Shown: positions 21,841 through 37,200, numbered from the stretch's first letter. The stretch is DNA of 64,000 bases from Protula sp. h YS-2021 (GCA_949752745.1 OX457026.1:23997308-24061307); one strand, 5' to 3'. A program made the numbers and translations. The notes: generated by a model from the letters alone, not told the origin.

Positions 21841-24800
21841 TCTGACTTTTCAACTATTGCACAATAATGAAACTTGAGTCAAAAGAATCGCCATATTTGC
21901 ATCTTGCTTATTTAGTGCAACCTTAATTCCACATTTTGTTGCTACGAATTATGATTTGCTGTAACCGATTTTATCTCCTCTCCCGATAAGATACTGAGTA
22001 CGAGTAGTAGCTCCAAGAAGCGGTGCGCTAAAAAGTTTCCAGGCACCGCTTCAAAGTCTCGCTATATAACGATAAGCAAGTCAACTGCGCTCGCTTTGAG
22101 GCACCCCTGTGGCTACTTTGTGCGAGATTCAACGACCCATAAGTTTTTATTGGCATTTGCCAAAGGCCCTCAAAATACAACGGTAATCATATACAACTTC
22201 TGTGTTACGCTTTCTTTAAAAGAAAATAATGCGGAAATAACCCCAAATCTCCCGCACTAATTGACATTCGTTTGTATACAGGGAGCATATTTTATTACGT
22301 GAAATAGTAACAATAATTTTTGCAGTTATCGACCATAAAAAACTTTTAAATTGATATTTCAAAAAGAACGTAAACATAAAAAGTCAAATATTGTGGGTGT
22401 ACAGAATAAATTTATACGTAATTCTACATCTATCAACTACTTAATATATATTTTACAAATAAACTATAACCTCTTTATTTAAATTTTCGGTCCCTTGACT
22501 TTGGTCACATGACATTTAAAGGCCAGAATTTAAACAAACATTTGACAGGTAGATGCGGAAGCTAACTTTTCTGCACTTTTATGAACAAATAAAAGATATA
22601 CAGCTCACTAAAAACTGTGCCTGTTTTACAAAAAGAGCATATTAGGCATGAACTTTCTGTAGATGTTTGAATAATACTAATAGGGGCTGGTATGCAAGAT
22701 TCGTGCCACAGAACATATCAAGTTGACCCCTATTACTGGAACAATGGAAGGCTTCGTAGCTCTGACAGAGAGACATACGATGTTATACAAGTCAGAGCTA
22801 CTCGGAGCTATACGAGTATTCGTAGGTGTAAGGAAGAGCTTCCTGGGAGTTGCAAGTACGCACTCTTCTCTTAGCCTTCGCATAGACAACTTCCCAACAT
22901 ACTTCAAGTTTTATTATATTCTTAAATTCTTTTGTACTTTCATTTTAATGAACAAAAATGCAATCAACTTTACAGAAAAACGAAAAAAAAATCACCTAAC
23001 TCTTTCCTTCGCGACATGTAAACAAAGTACCCGGAAGTAATGTTACTGAATAACAAAGGGATCATGTAGTTTCTCAACAATGTCTAGTTTGAGTTGTAAT
23101 TGTTTCTCTTAAAACAATTTGCAGATTAACGGAAGAATTTAATGTTTTAATTTGCGGTTATTATGTTACTGGATGACAGGCTAGCTGTCTAGCTCTTTTC
23201 TTATAAAATACATACTCAGAAAGAATTATGGAAAAATAATAACAACAACCCCTTGTAATAACAAGCCTTTATAAAGAACATTATTTCAAATTTAAGCAGT
23301 AATTTGATTGATTGATTGCACCTCACCCAACGGTTCCCCTTCCTCTCAATGGTCCCGCTAGGGGATTGTCACTGCTACAAGACACTACACTGATGAGGAC
23401 CCCTTGTGTTTTATAAACAATATTTGTGTTCATGGTTTCTTCAACTTGCCTGTGAAGCAAAATATTGTAGAATTCGACACTTAAGCAAACAATAGGATAA
23501 TCTATAACATTGTGCTTCACGCTTCTTATCCGAAATATAACCGAATATGACATGGTAAATATACAAATTTTTTGAATGATAACCTGAATTTCTGGAAATC
23601 AATATGTATAATCTGTTTTTGAATAGAAAGTAGCGAATGTCCAGAAGAGCAGCCATTTTTCTAGACTTCAACTTTTTTGGATTCCAGAGACATCTTGGAT
23701 TTTAAATATGAAAGCATATAATGCTACATTACTAACAATTACTTCCAAAATGCCCGAATGTCCTTTCTCGACATTGGTACCAGGAGTGGAGTGTTACATT
23801 TCTTGTGACACAATTTATGTTGGTTTAAATCCATTGTAAGTCTCAATAAATGAGGACGGGGTCATAGAAAGAATATGACAGTGAGGTATGTTGTAATGTT
23901 TGCATCGGTGTCAAATAAGTCTACTTTTGTGTGGAGCAGTATTATTTGGCTCCTGCCAAGGTGTGCAGCTTTTTATGACATAATCGTGCTGAAATGATTG
24001 ATTGAGAAGTGAGCGGATCCCAATTCCGTCCCAAATGGGCATCTGCCGCGTTATACTTAGGTGTGACACAATTATATCGTACTGTTTCCAATGGAATGTG
24101 TAAATTAATAAAAATAAATGCAATACCTTTAAAATAAACAGGAACACACAAATAAATTACATGGTAGACGTGAGGAGCGCGAAGAACACTGGTCATTTCT
24201 GGCTCATTGCTTGATAATCTATTGAAATAATTTATACTCCACAGCGATTGGATTAATTGGACCGGACGGGGAAGAGTTGTCATCTGTTTTGTTTTGGTTC
24301 AATTGTGACTTTGTTGTTAAAAGTGATTCATGTCTAACCACAAAAACTGTTCCTGCTGATGAGAAACTAAGACAAAGAAAATCGAGTTTGAGAGAGTGGG
24401 TTATTAAAATTGTTATGTGTGGCTAATATATATAGAGATGGGCTAAAAAGATTATATTTTATGTGAAAGTGGCAAGGACAAATTCGTCAGCTGTTCTATT
24501 GATTTGTGTTGATTCACACATAATGATCCACCTCGCCCTTCAGCACAAAGACATACGCTTATTTCCAGGGCAACCAGAAATGTTTTTGGAAAATGTATAG
24601 TTTCTTTTGCTGTATGTTAAATTTTTAAATGTTAAATATAAGGGCGTTGTGTTTAACTTCTGTTGAAATCTGCTCAAAGGGATGAGCTCCTTTTAAAACT
24701 TTCTTTTTTTGCGTTTCAGATTTAACAATATGTTTGGGTGAATTTAGGCTCTCGTAGAACATGTAAAGGCGACTGTAGTTATTTGGAATGTGGTGATAAA

Positions 24801-25664
24801 AACAATCATAAAGAACTGAAATTAGCTTAACTGTCATGTTGTGTTTTAAAATAAAACTAATTGGTTATTGGTACTATAATTTTTCTTATTTTTTTCCCGT
24901 TGCAAATCATCCATGCTGTTGGAGTAGACCATAAATTAAGATGCCGCAGTGGATAAATGTTTATGGTATATAGTTAAAACATCAGTGTATTTTCATTTCG
25001 CCTGCTTTTGCAAAGGCTGTGAAAACGAACTCCTATCTCCAGTAATGGCACTGAACAAAAAAGAAAAGCAATAACCTGGTTTTGTTTTCTCAGAGTGCCA
25101 AGATGTAATGGATTCAAATTCATACAAACAACACTAGCACCACCTGAAAAGATCTACATTGAATACAATGAAGCAAAATTCAGGTAATTAAGTTTTGTAG
25201 TAGCATTGAAACCATTAAATTTATCGGCGGATTAATTGTTCGTTTTAACTGTTACAAAATACTGAATACAAACTGACCGGGTAAAAATGAATGACATGAT
25301 AGAGAGGTTTCGCCTAAATGTAAAATTTCTCTGCACCAAAGAGCTGTTTTTTAACAACCCGTATGCTGTTTAAAAAAAGTATCAAAAATTTTAACAAATA
25401 GTTTCAAGTTTCAATTTCATTTATGTTCCGAGTATGAGTTGTTGTATCTCTTCTAATATTTTTTTGATTTTTTTGGCCTTTTCTCTTGCAGTCGAAATTT
25501 AAAATTCTTGTGCATTTTATTCGAAACACCCGAAGTGTGATTAGGCTTATAGCTTTTTCTTTTGCGTCGGACTTTTCAGAACCGCTCTCACAAAGTAAAT
25601 AGATGCTAATTGGCATTAAATTTGCATGTTATTTGTATGTTACAACCATAACTCCACGTTTCAG
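21841..25664. other. Upstream region of Atos, no coding gene seen
   Basis: It presumably includes the Atos promoter and untranslated exons, which I cannot place. A stem (GTAGCTCTGAC / GTCAGAGCTAC, 26-base loop) lies at 22756-22801. A second LINE-tail-like TTGATTGATTGATTG sits at 23303-23320. A short open stretch on the minus strand (22677-22907) resembles nothing I know. Confidence 0.3.
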
Positions 25665-25843
25665 GTGGGCGAGGTATGGGGGATTCAGATATGGATCCGT
25701 CTGAGTTGTGGTGTCAGTTGGGTTTGCTGGTGATCGAAAGCCGTCAGCCTCACGAATCAACCAAAGGTTGGAAAGAAGGGCCTCACTGTGGACACAAACA
25801 TTCGAAAAATACACACCACTGTTCACCCACAGCAAATCCATTG
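25665..25843 (+). CDS. atos: Atos first coding exon (CDS from 25676)
   Basis: The acceptor CACGTTTCAG precedes 25665. The ATG at 25676 gives MGDSDMDPSELWCQLGLLV, aligned in position to the N-terminus of vertebrate ATOS. The donor is GTCAGT; phase 0. Confidence 0.85.
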
Positions 25844-28800
25844 GTCAGTAATATATTTTGAATAATGTTGATAAGATTATGATATGAAATAATTTCGAAA
25901 CTGGTAATCGAAGAAGTAGAATTGTGTGCGACAGTATGCCTTTTAGCTGTTGTTTGATTCCTTACTTTGGGTTTACATGAAGATTAGCTAAGGATTTTAA
26001 AGTGGAGTGAAGAAGATTACCAAGAACTAAACAGGCACATGTGGCTATATAATTGCAAAATTATGCGCATGCATGGAAATGTAGCTTTATTTGTGTGATC
26101 TACAGTGTTATTTCTTAAGCTTATTTTGAAGCAGCTGTTTATTAAATTGAAACAAAATAAAACAACACTTCGTTACAGTGCAAAAGAAAAGAATCAATTT
26201 CAAGAGAGATACGCAGTCTGGGGAAGAACAATGTCCCGGTCTGCATTGAAGTTGTATTGCTTCCAGACTGTGACAAACATGACCATAAACTTGATATTTC
26301 GCATGGCATTATAAAAGGCCAGTATATTCTTTTGGAGCAGTGGAAATTCCAGGTTCTCCCAAAGAGGTATGCGAGTTCAGCTCTTCGCCCATCGGTTAAA
26401 ATAAGTTTTGGATGTAATTTAGCTTGTACATGAACAAAATTCAAAACCATATCTTCTGTATTTGGACGTGTAAGTTTTCAACAGTACAATCGCTTATAGT
26501 GTTGATGCATCATTTTTTGCCGGCGAGAGGAGAAAAGCTTCCTCCTTGACATACTTAAAAAATACCAAACTTTCATTTCCTCCGAATGGTTTTGTCTCTT
26601 AAATAAAATTCAGTAAATATCACACTGACAAAATGTTTACAAAAGCAATAGTGAACGAATTGCAAAGTCGAAACATATTCATACCAGAATCTGTACTTCT
26701 GTTGCAAATAACAATAATTAAAAAACTTGAAAAATGGGACGCATCGGGATTGATTGATGCTCTGACAAATACCCTGACACGTGGAGGCGGGAAAGACATG
26801 TTCAGTAAACTTCAAATCCAGACCACTAGAATATTTAATGATCATTATTTTTGCACTCGTTAATTTTACTTATTACAATCGTGTTGGAAAATTATTTCTT
26901 ATTTAAAACTTACCGAGTCCCAAGATTGTTTGTGATTTTTTTTTCAGAGGAGGAGAACTTTCCGTGGAAATCCCATCCTTGTTCCAGGCTGTCAAATCCT
27001 ACCTCTATTTTTCCCAGCTCAGTGCCTGGCTCAACCAAACACATGGCACAGCTCCTCGAGCAGTAGAATACAGGTATTGGCTGTAACAAATATCCGTTGT
27101 CTTATCTTAAATAAGAAATATTCTAAAACACGATAGTTAGAGTTTTCAAGAAGCACATAAAATTTTGCGTATTTCGTTTTTGTTAATTTAAAGTAACAAA
27201 AAAAAAAAAAAAAGACGAGCATGTTGGTGGTTGTTGTGACAAACTGACTGCCGTAATTAACAAAAATGACACTTTATTGAACATTTTCAAAACATTACAA
27301 TGTCAGATGAGGTCTGAACATTTCCCTTCTTTGCACAGGGTGTCACCCCCTGCAGAATTCTGTACAAGCACATTCCAAGAATCTCCAGAGCTACATCGCT
27401 TCCCTATCTGTACGCAACAGCACTATGCTATCCAAGTTACCGTCGCGGCCCTACCTCGCCAAAGCAAGCTCCTTAGTCTCTCTTGTTCGGAGTCGGCTGC
27501 CTTAGCCAATGTTGCACCCATTCAGCGGCGGCGGATATCCTCTCCGGTAGCTGAAGGCGCATGCGCGGCCCCCAGATCCAGTCCGTGCTCGAGCCTCAGT
27601 CCCAGATCTGGATCGCCGGGCCTGGCCTGCTGCTCCACATATGTTGGTCACCCGGATGTAAAATGGCGGGAAGAGGGCGGGGATTGCGTTATGGTGCAGC
27701 AGTTGTATGAACACAGGGAAATGCCACGCTCAAAGACTTTGAAAGATTTCCATAGCGATGACTCAAGTGATTGCTCTGACTGTTCAACGCTGACAACACG
27801 AGTTAAAACGTCAGCGAGTCCGTTATCTATGGGATCGCAGAGGGGTTTCCCGCCATCCCCTTCAACGCAGTCGTACGTAGAAAAAACGGCATCCCCAAAG
27901 TTCTACCTGCCGTATGTGCAACCTCCTATTGAGAGAATATCTAGTCCATCTTCCAGCAGTGATTCAAGTCAAAATGGCAATAAAGAGTCTATTTTTAGCT
28001 CTCACAGACCTTCACCACCTATAGATTACCAACCTTGCCGCGATGGCACGGATTCCCTGAGTCGTAAACTGGCCACAAAGCTGAGCTTTGAACCACTTCC
28101 GGCCTTTGAATTGGAGGCCCATGTCAGCAAATCTGTCCAAATAGAGATACCTCCAAATGTAAAACACAAATTGTCTGATAAATCCACTGATAGCTGTGGT
28201 GATAACAACACTGCCAAAGAGTTGGGAAGACTGAAGCTTGAACTGCAGACTGTGGATTTGAATTTGAAAACTGATACGCCTCCGAAAGTGGACACAAGTA
28301 ATGCAAATACAGGAAACGAATGCTCACATGGTGCTCGTGGCTATGCATCGAATTCTCAAGGGATTTCTAATGGTAGCAGTGAACCGTCTTTCACAAATGG
28401 AGCTTTACCTCAGTCACTGTCAAAACCAGCTTCTGGTGGTGCCATTCAAAACGGAGCCACGGAAAAGAATGGATTTTACAGTGCCGAAAAGGATGCTATG
28501 CGAAATCGATTCGAGGTGCCGAAAACTCCTGAAAAACCTCTCAAGTCTATCATGACCAGACATCTTCAAAATATCCAGTCAAAACAGGTAAATGCCCTCT
28601 GATGTTGTGTCCTGCTCATTGCTGGGATGTGATTTTAGTCTCGCAGGTTTAACTCGTAAGAGGTGTACCACCACATTCCTTTGCCCGTGTCTGAAGGGGC
28701 CAGTGTATCAGAACGATGACGTCATATGGGGTCGTTCCTTTTCAATTGCTAATTTGAAGACACAGCGCTGGAGAACTGTGTGTGGTCAGGACCTTCTTTA

Positions 28801-29284
28801 TTTTTTGTTTGTTTGTTGTTTTTTGTTTTGTTTTTTTTGTTTTTTTAGCGAGCGGGGAGGAGGGGATGGGGTATGTCAGTCTTGATACACAACTCGTGGC
28901 TGGCAGTAGAGTGAAGGTTAATTTCGTTTACTGAAAGTGAATGGCAACGAATTTTAAATTACGCCATCAAGTGCCCATCGACAGGGTTTAAGCCCATAAG
29001 TTATGCGGGTTTAATTTTATAGCTCCTTGTTTGCGCATGGCCATGTTTCACCAGCGATGTGGGAAAAGTGCTACTTATCGATCTGTTAACTGGGTAGTAC
29101 ATGAGTTCATTGGATTGTCTGAGGCCAGTCAATTAACCTCGTGAGCAACGACATTATGGCCAGTTTTTGGGTTAATTAAAATACATTTTTTGTCAGACGC
29201 TAAACTTATTTTGTTAAGCGAGAATGATCTCTATTTTACAACAAATTCAGTGACCATTTTTGAATGCGAAAATAAGTAAATAAA

Positions 29285-29315
<31 letters not shown>

Positions 29316-32300
29316 TAATAATAGCAAGTAATAAAAATAATGAAACCCAGAAAACTTTTAACTGCGCCAGAGTAAGTTGTGAGGAATTCCGTTTTTGTTG
29401 GCCGTCTCATGCTTAGTGCGTAAGAAGAGTATGAATCTGACGTCATCCTGGCATCAAATTGTTCGGAACAAATGCTATGAACTGTTCTAAACATAGTGAC
29501 ATTTACGAAACACCAATATGCAAATTAATGTAATGAATTGGCGTGCCTCGTTGAAGAGACCTGTTTGCATGGACTTGAAGTGCTGAATATTGATAAAGCA
29601 AGATTGATCGCTCTCCCGTCTCGCTGGTACACATGTTTAGTCGTTGGAAACTGTAGCCAAGCTTTCTGTGCGTTTTCTGCGCGTTCAGGAAAAATAAATT
29701 ATTTTTCGATGAATTTTGAGCGGGTGGAGTGATCGAAAAACCGCCTCGCAGCCTGTAGCACTGGTAGCATGAACGTCGAAGTCGATTGCGAACAGTGCGC
29801 AAGGCTAAAGATGGGAGGGGGGTGGGGGTTCAGATCAGTCGAAACGCGAGTGTGGTTTTATTTTTATTTCATGATTTTTGGTACAGATATATTCTCTTAT
29901 AAATTACATGTTTTTTGCATTCCTCTGCAAGGCTTTCTGTGTGGTAGTTAGGTTGTTATGACAATGTAAAGTGCACACTTTCAATAGTGCGTGTCGTTAA
30001 GTTTTCGATACTTTAAAAGCGGTGAGTGCGGTTGTGCGTACATACCGGACATATCTGCCATTCAGATTACTACTGTTTCCTTTGTACATAAACTGGCTAT
30101 CATGAAATAAATGAGTAAACTGCATGCAATATCAGAGAAAACTATGGTTCAGATCAATATGGTTTCACGCATTAAATTCCCATTTGCAGAAAGTGTTTAA
30201 TGCAATATTTCTTCGAGTGTTATGCTTTACACGTGCTGAACCTTGTGCGTTATGACGGAGACCAAAACACCCCCAGTTCATGTTCCAACTCTTTAACGCC
30301 TTTCATAAAGCTTTTCATTATTGCGAGTTTTTCCGGTACGTGTAAATAAGACCGTATATGAATAGCAGACGTTTATCTGTTCTTTTCACCTTGTTACTAG
30401 GGTGCTGCTGCGAAGTCACGTGTTCCGTCGGAAGAAGAGCGAATCACGTTTCGTAAAGCACTATGCAAAAGTTCAGCTGCTGTCTTCAGTCACTCTACTG
30501 GTCTACCTCTGCAATCTAGTCCCGTAAGTTTCCTTGTTTTCATCTTTCATTCATTCTTTCTTTTTTCTTATTGTTTCTTTATTTTTTCCGTCTTTGTCTG
30601 CCTGTCCCTTCCTTCCTTCCTTCCTTCCTTCCGTCCTTCCTTCCTTCCTTCCTTCCAAACTTCCTTCCTTCCTTCCTTCCTTCCTTCCTTCCTTCCAAAC
30701 TTCCTTCCAAACTTCCTTCCAAACTTCCTTCCTTCCTTCCTTCCAAACTTCCTTCCTTCCTTCCAAACTTCCTTCCAAACTTCCTTCCTTCCTTCCTTCC
30801 TTCCTTCCTTCCTTCCTTCCAAACTTCCTTCCTTCCTTCCTTCCAAACTTCCTTCCTTCCTTCCAAACTTCCTTCCAAACTTCCTTCCTTCCTTCCTTTC
30901 TTCCTTCCTTCCTTCCTTCCTTCCTTCCTTCCAAACTTCCTTCCTTCCTTCCAAACTTCCTTCCTTCCTTCCAAACTTTCTTCCTTCCTTCCTTCCTTCC
31001 TGCCAAACTTCCTTCCTTCCTTCCAAACTTCCTTCCTTCCAAACTTCCTTCCTTCCTTGGCCTGTGCCAGCAACTGTCAAATACTCTGCAGTATGCGATT
31101 CGAATATGGCACCTGCTGTGTTTTTTGAGTGAACAAATTGGTTGGATGTTCATGGCCGTTTGTTCGTCAGCTGTTTGAATAAACAAACAAGCAAGAGGAA
31201 AACAAATGAACACTGCGCACGTGAAGTGTATTGGGGATAATGGATGTTCTTTGTCGACAGTGTATAAAGATTACCCTAACAACTTCACCCAGTTGTTTAC
31301 AAGTCATGCCTGTATTAAGCTCGGCCACAGTAACACACGCATGTGGAAGACAAGAATCAATAACGTGAAATACATTTGAGGAATTGATAGGTTTGCATTG
31401 ATTCGTGAACAGATAATGTTATCTCGATCGTACGTATCACTGGGTACGCTATATGACTGGTGCGTAACCTTACCCGTGCATTTCCGTCTGCACAAACAAA
31501 GCGTTTTACGCGTTATTAAACTGCACAAAAACATTACATAAACAATCGCTACATGATTACATAGATGTAGTTGTTAACTGTTGTTGCGATCAAACGTGTA
31601 TCCTAACACTGTATTAAGGCTGGGGAAACAATAAATAGATTTTAAATAAGTAAATTCTCCAACCCTTTAAATATAACTAATATATAAATATTTCACATTT
31701 CAATGCCTTTATGGGAAAAATTTCTCAATGATTCTTCGTGATATTTGTTAAGGCTATTTATTATAAGATGTTGTGGAACTTCAGTGCAGATAAAGCGTGG
31801 CTGTTTTATTCTGTAGCCTCGGTGTCAAAACCACGACCTCAAGAACTTACAAGTAGTAAATCTGCAAAATATATAATCATTTATTCCTTGCACTGACATC
31901 GAGGCAATTTAGAGGAATAACGGGAGTGGTGGTAGGGGGGGGGGGAGGGGTGGGATTGTGTAAAAATCTGAACTGCACACATGCATGTATTTTCACCAAT
32001 AGGTGCAGAATACCGCTAGGGATTAGGAACAGTACGGCGTGTACATTTTTTTACTTTGAGCATTTGCTGTATGCCCGTGAGTGAACCGTAACCAGTCCAT
32101 TGGCCTTCCAAAAAGTTCAGTGAAATTAATTGCAAATACATTGGAATATAATCTCTGTTACAGAGGATGTTATACATGTATAACTGAAGTGACACTTTCC
32201 TTTCTCACAGATTTGTTTCACATCTTTACGCCTATTTCTTATTCACCTTTTGTTGCAAAAAGTTTTTTCTTTTCATCACGCAACCATCGCTGGCGTCGTG

Positions 32301-34138
32301 ATGTAATTAAGGCCTAATTTTAGTTAACCGCACAAGGCCCAGTTGACACAGGTCCTTGTGCTAAAGCGCTGAATGCTTCTAACAACTGTGTAATCCAGTA
32401 GGCTGTCTGCTGGGACTTTGTTTCTTAAAGTTAAGAATTTTAACGGGACCGCGTGTATTACATAAAATCTTTGCACCCGTGCAAAATGTTCACTATAAGA
32501 GCGTGTCAAGTTATCTGCAGGTGTGTGATAAAGATGGGGGATCAAGATACAGATCGACACTTTGTTTGATGAGAGAGTTACTATTTATACTGTTTTGCCC
32601 ATAGCCTGTGGGGGTTCAAGATGTTGATTAAGCTGAAGGGTAATCAGTTCTGTCATAGTCAACAGCGCAACGTTTGCGAAATGTGGTCTTTCTTTTATAG
32701 GGTAAAAGGCGAAAAATAATACAGTTTATGCGTCGTACTTTTTGTATCACGGCTGTTAATGACCAAATCTCCTTCACTGGCAAGCATCACCTGTCGTTGG
32801 TGATATTTCAGTTCCAAGGATACCTTGTCAGGTTATTTTGGTCTAGAAAACATTATGCAAATGTATCATATTGTGTATACATATAATTAGCCTGTTCGCA
32901 TTTCGATTCTGTATAGTGTAATCGCTTTTTTTAGTCTTTGGAAAGCTTGGTATGAGTAAAGTGAGACTATGTTGTTAAGTACACAGTGCCGCCGAGTTCG
33001 CTGACCGGTGAATAGCCTCAGCGTAAAGGAATGACCTGCTTTTCTTGTATGAGAGAAAACGACCCTTTGGTTTAAGAATCAAGTCATTGCAATAAGCCGG
33101 GCTACCAAGGGAAATGCAGTGTTTGAGAGGTCTTAACTTGAATGGATTTTACAGTCATTTCATTATATGTCGTGCTTTTTGTTTCGTGAAAACTCATTAA
33201 AATTTCGATATGTGAATGTTCTTCTTTAAATTGATATAGCAAAAGTACTTGATTCCAGTTGAATAACCCTAAACACCAAGAAAGCAAAGCGCAGTGACCA
33301 GTTCAGTATGTGTAAAGCTGAAAAAAATGTACAGGATGATTTGCAAAACTACAAAATTTCTAAGTGTGATAGATTTTTGTAGACCTTATGATGTCAAGTT
33401 TTGCTCAGTCAGAAAGTTCAGGACAAAATTTTACCCAGTCAGATTCCCCGTTATTACGTCATCAGGGAAAAGGACCTCCGACTGTTCTATTGTGGCGTAG
33501 TTTTTGCTGGTTCCTTTATTTTAGTGGGTGTTTACAGACGGTTTTATTTTGGTGTAATGTTTGTAGGCCCCCATCAAGCGTCTGGGGAGGACATCATTTG
33601 ACTTCGACGATAATCTCACTTGTGCCAAGGCGATTAAGAAGTAAGTCTATGACATCATTTCTTTAAAATGTATAGGTTAACAGTTCCCAGACTGGGCCCT
33701 CTTCTGTGTCTTGTGCATGGCGCATTTGTAGGTTTCAGGTCTCGACAGCGAAATAGTCTGGTTATTAATTGCAGCAGTCGATCGTTAGCATAGAGCTGTG
33801 TACATGATGGTGTCATTTCCACAAACTGAGAACAAAAGTAAAGTATAAGGAGAAAAAAAGATTAGTATTAGGTAAATGTCAATTTATAGCACAAATAAGT
33901 ACAGTGCAAGTCCCGATGTATTTATTGGGTCTCGCCAAATCTCATATCCGCTTATCTGGAAACTCGATTATCTCAAAGCAAAATTCCTGCCCCAGCGAAT
34001 TCGAGATAAGCGGGGGAGCCCAAATAAGTAAATAAATAAATAAATAGATGGTCGATGGCTGGGAGGGTGGGTGGAGAAATTCGATAGATTAGATAGATAG
34101 CTAGATAGATAGAGAGATAGAAAGCTAGATAGGGAGAC

Positions 34139-34216
<78 letters not shown>

Positions 34217-34225
34217 CGATAGATC

Positions 34226-34268
<43 letters not shown>

Positions 34269-37200
34269 GTAAGGACGCATGGGTAGATGGGGGATGGAAG
34301 GAAAGATTGATGGATGGATGGGTAGGTGGTTGGTGGGTGGATGGATGGAAAGAAGAAGGGAAAACAAAACGAGGTTGTCCTTGCTAGTTTTTGCGTTTGT
34401 GTACTATCTGCTGTTTCTATTTTCTGCTTTGAGATCATTGACAAAAAAAGTTTGCATGAATAAAGCGATGTTTATATGCATAACGAGATGTTTATCTGAA
34501 TTAAAGTTTTTAAAATAACCTGTTGTATCAATCATTCAACTTTCTAAACTGAATGGTGTGAGAGGGGTGTGTAATTCCAGGAACCTTTAAAAGTCTTCAA
34601 ATTACGCAACAGCCTGTATTTAGGGGCTTACTTGAAGCCCACATCGCTGCCAACGAAAAACAGCATTAAATGACATGACGCTGGTAATGCATCATTGTAG
34701 GGCGGCGGAAATGGCGTATTTTGAGGAACTCGTTGTTTATAGCTTAAAATGCAGTGTTTGATCTAATAGCTGAATGCAAGTTACAGAGGGGATAGAGAGA
34801 GGAAAACATTACTACAGTAAGAAGAAAAGAGTTCAAACCGGCACCGGTTTGACTCACAGCGAGTGACAAGATGGGAAGCTGAGTGTAAAGATTAGATGCA
34901 AAAACTAAATCGTTTTTTATCGCTAGGACGGAACGTCGTTGTCACCACCATTTGCAGCTGGAGTTCACAAAAATGTGGTCCTCGACTCATCAATTTTGGA
35001 AATAATGAGCACCATGGTCAATTTTCCGCAATTTTGATTGGTGGCTAGACTCTACCTTATCCTAAACGTGATTGTTTAAAAGTGCTATCATTTTCTATTC
35101 CACAGTTCTCTATCATGTGTGAATCTAGAAGAGTACAAAAGTACATCGAACGAAGAGGAAATGGAGAAGTCACGCAAGCAGCGCATGTACAGTACAAGCG
35201 CCCCTGCCTCCACCAATAGTCTACTGGGAAATTTCGAGGTTAGTTACAGGCAATTCTGGAAGGTCACAAAATTTAGGTAATTCTTAAAAACTGTGAATTC
35301 AGTTGCCTGCTTGGGGTATGCTGAGTTGGATTTTTCCGTTGTGGGAAGTTCTTGTATATTTTAAGGAAATTGAAATGTAGGAAAGTCTGAGAAAATTTGA
35401 TTGGAACTGGCCGCCAGACATGTCGATGCCACGTGACTTCGGTCCATACATTTTACTTTACACAGATCCTACCTTAAGGCAAATCTAAGCTAATCTTGTA
35501 CGAAATCAATCTAAGGTTATCAATAATAATTTACTAATTATACGCTACGGTGTTTTAAAATCTGGGGTGTAGGTGGCGACAATTTTTGTAAAAGTGGGAT
35601 GTGACAAATTATGTGCCATTTCCCAGTTACAATAAACAACTCGTATTTCAAATCATCTTCGCTGTTTCAAAACATAAATGGTTCGCCAAAAACAAAAATA
35701 AATATATAAAAAAAGTAATAAACAAAGAAAAAAAGAGAGAGAAAAAGAAACATAATCATTACGATTGTGGCATCGACTTCGTAGCATCGCCAAACGTTTC
35801 TGAAGCCTGTGTTCTGTATAACACCGCTACAGTGCTGCTGTACTCGGACTAGAATTACTTTTGTTGTTGTTCAAAATTAGACTGCATAGTGAGACTGAAC
35901 GCACAAACAGCTTTATATAGTAAATTACAATTAAAATTTCTATAGATGAACGGACCTTGGATTAATTTGTATATGTGTGTGTGTGTCTATATATATATAA
36001 CGTGTGTGTTTTTTTGAAAGTAAGTAGATAATTTTAGACATTAATCTGGTGAACTTTGTCGTGGTACAGGGCGACCTGGGCTGCGATATTTTCTTAATTA
36101 ACAAAAAAATCAGTGATCTTTTAGTGGCATTTTAACGTATTCAGCAATTTTTTTCAACTTTACGGACTTCTACACTGTTTTTAAAACAACACAAAGCCTA
36201 TTTTCTTTCGGGTGTTGTGGGAATCGTTTTTTTTTTTCAAACAAAAACAGAATTCTACGTGAAATTTTTAACTAAGAAAGAATAACTTGTCTTGCTTTAT
36301 CGGAAGCGTTCAGTTGCTGTTCTGTTACATTAGCAGTAATTGTATTATCAGTACTAATAGAACATGCACGTCAGTTTTGAGGTCAAATTTCAAATTACTA
36401 TCTTAAATTTCTTTCGAAAATTACAGCCCTGTAGTTTTCTTTGTCTTGTAAATGTAATGGGCGCTGCGGGCTGTGATTCTTGACATCTGATTGGTTGACA
36501 AGAACAGACGCGGGTTTACTGTGATTTATGTGTGTCTGAGCAGCATAAAGAGAGTGTCGGAAAATGTCGCTATTGTGAGGAAGTTATAGTGGTATTATTA
36601 GAGGCTTATTAAAAAAAAATAACAATGCAAGATTTAATGCAGCAAAAATTTGGGATAGGACTGCATGTGACGTTTTGTAAAAAAAAACAAAAAAACATCG
36701 GTTTATACTTTCATGTGCCTTGTCTAACTCATGTGCCACTGCTGTTGGGTTTGTTTTGAAACTGAAGGTTTTCTTCATTTTTGAAGATATACACGGGCTG
36801 GGGGTGAGGGGGGGGGGGGCATGGTGCGAAACACTGACTTCTTATTGCCTATACAGCTAAGATAATTCTAGCTCCTCTGCAAAGAAAACTGTTGAGCGGA
36901 ACGCAGAAACAGGAAATGTTTACAGAGACGGTCCCTTAGCGACACAGTGCAATGACCGTTGCCGGGGTGACGACAAGAGTCGTCTGCTGGCGATTGCTCA
37001 GCGCTCTACACGATGTTGTTGTTCAAGATTTTGGCCCCAAGCATCCTGTATGTAGCAAGGAACTGGGTATAAAAGTATCGATCATTCTACAAACAGCCGC
37101 TATGAAATGATGTTAATGGTACGATTAAGAAAAGTCAAACGCCAAGAGACATTGGCACGGCTGTGACTTTCTGCTTTTCTTGCCTGCAGGAAAGCCTACT

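Noticed and set aside
22677..22907. Overlapping ORFs on both strands
   Set aside because: Neither shows a known domain, splice context or biased codon use; probably chance.
23303..23400. Second LINE 3' end (TTGATTGATTGATTG)
   Set aside because: Only the tail-like word is seen with no recognisable body, so not annotated as an element.
30534..31213. Long open frames on both strands (LPSFLPSF and KEGRK repeats)
   Set aside because: They come from the 4-bp TTCC array; a repeat of this period without stops is open in several frames.
33903..34015. Possible pogo/Tigger end (TA-CAGTGCAAGTCCCG, then TTCGAGATAAGCGGG)
   Set aside because: Only one end is visible and no transposase or matching second end was found, so not listed as an element.
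33968..34444. SIYLSIYL-type open frames
   Set aside because: Artefacts of the GATA microsatellite.
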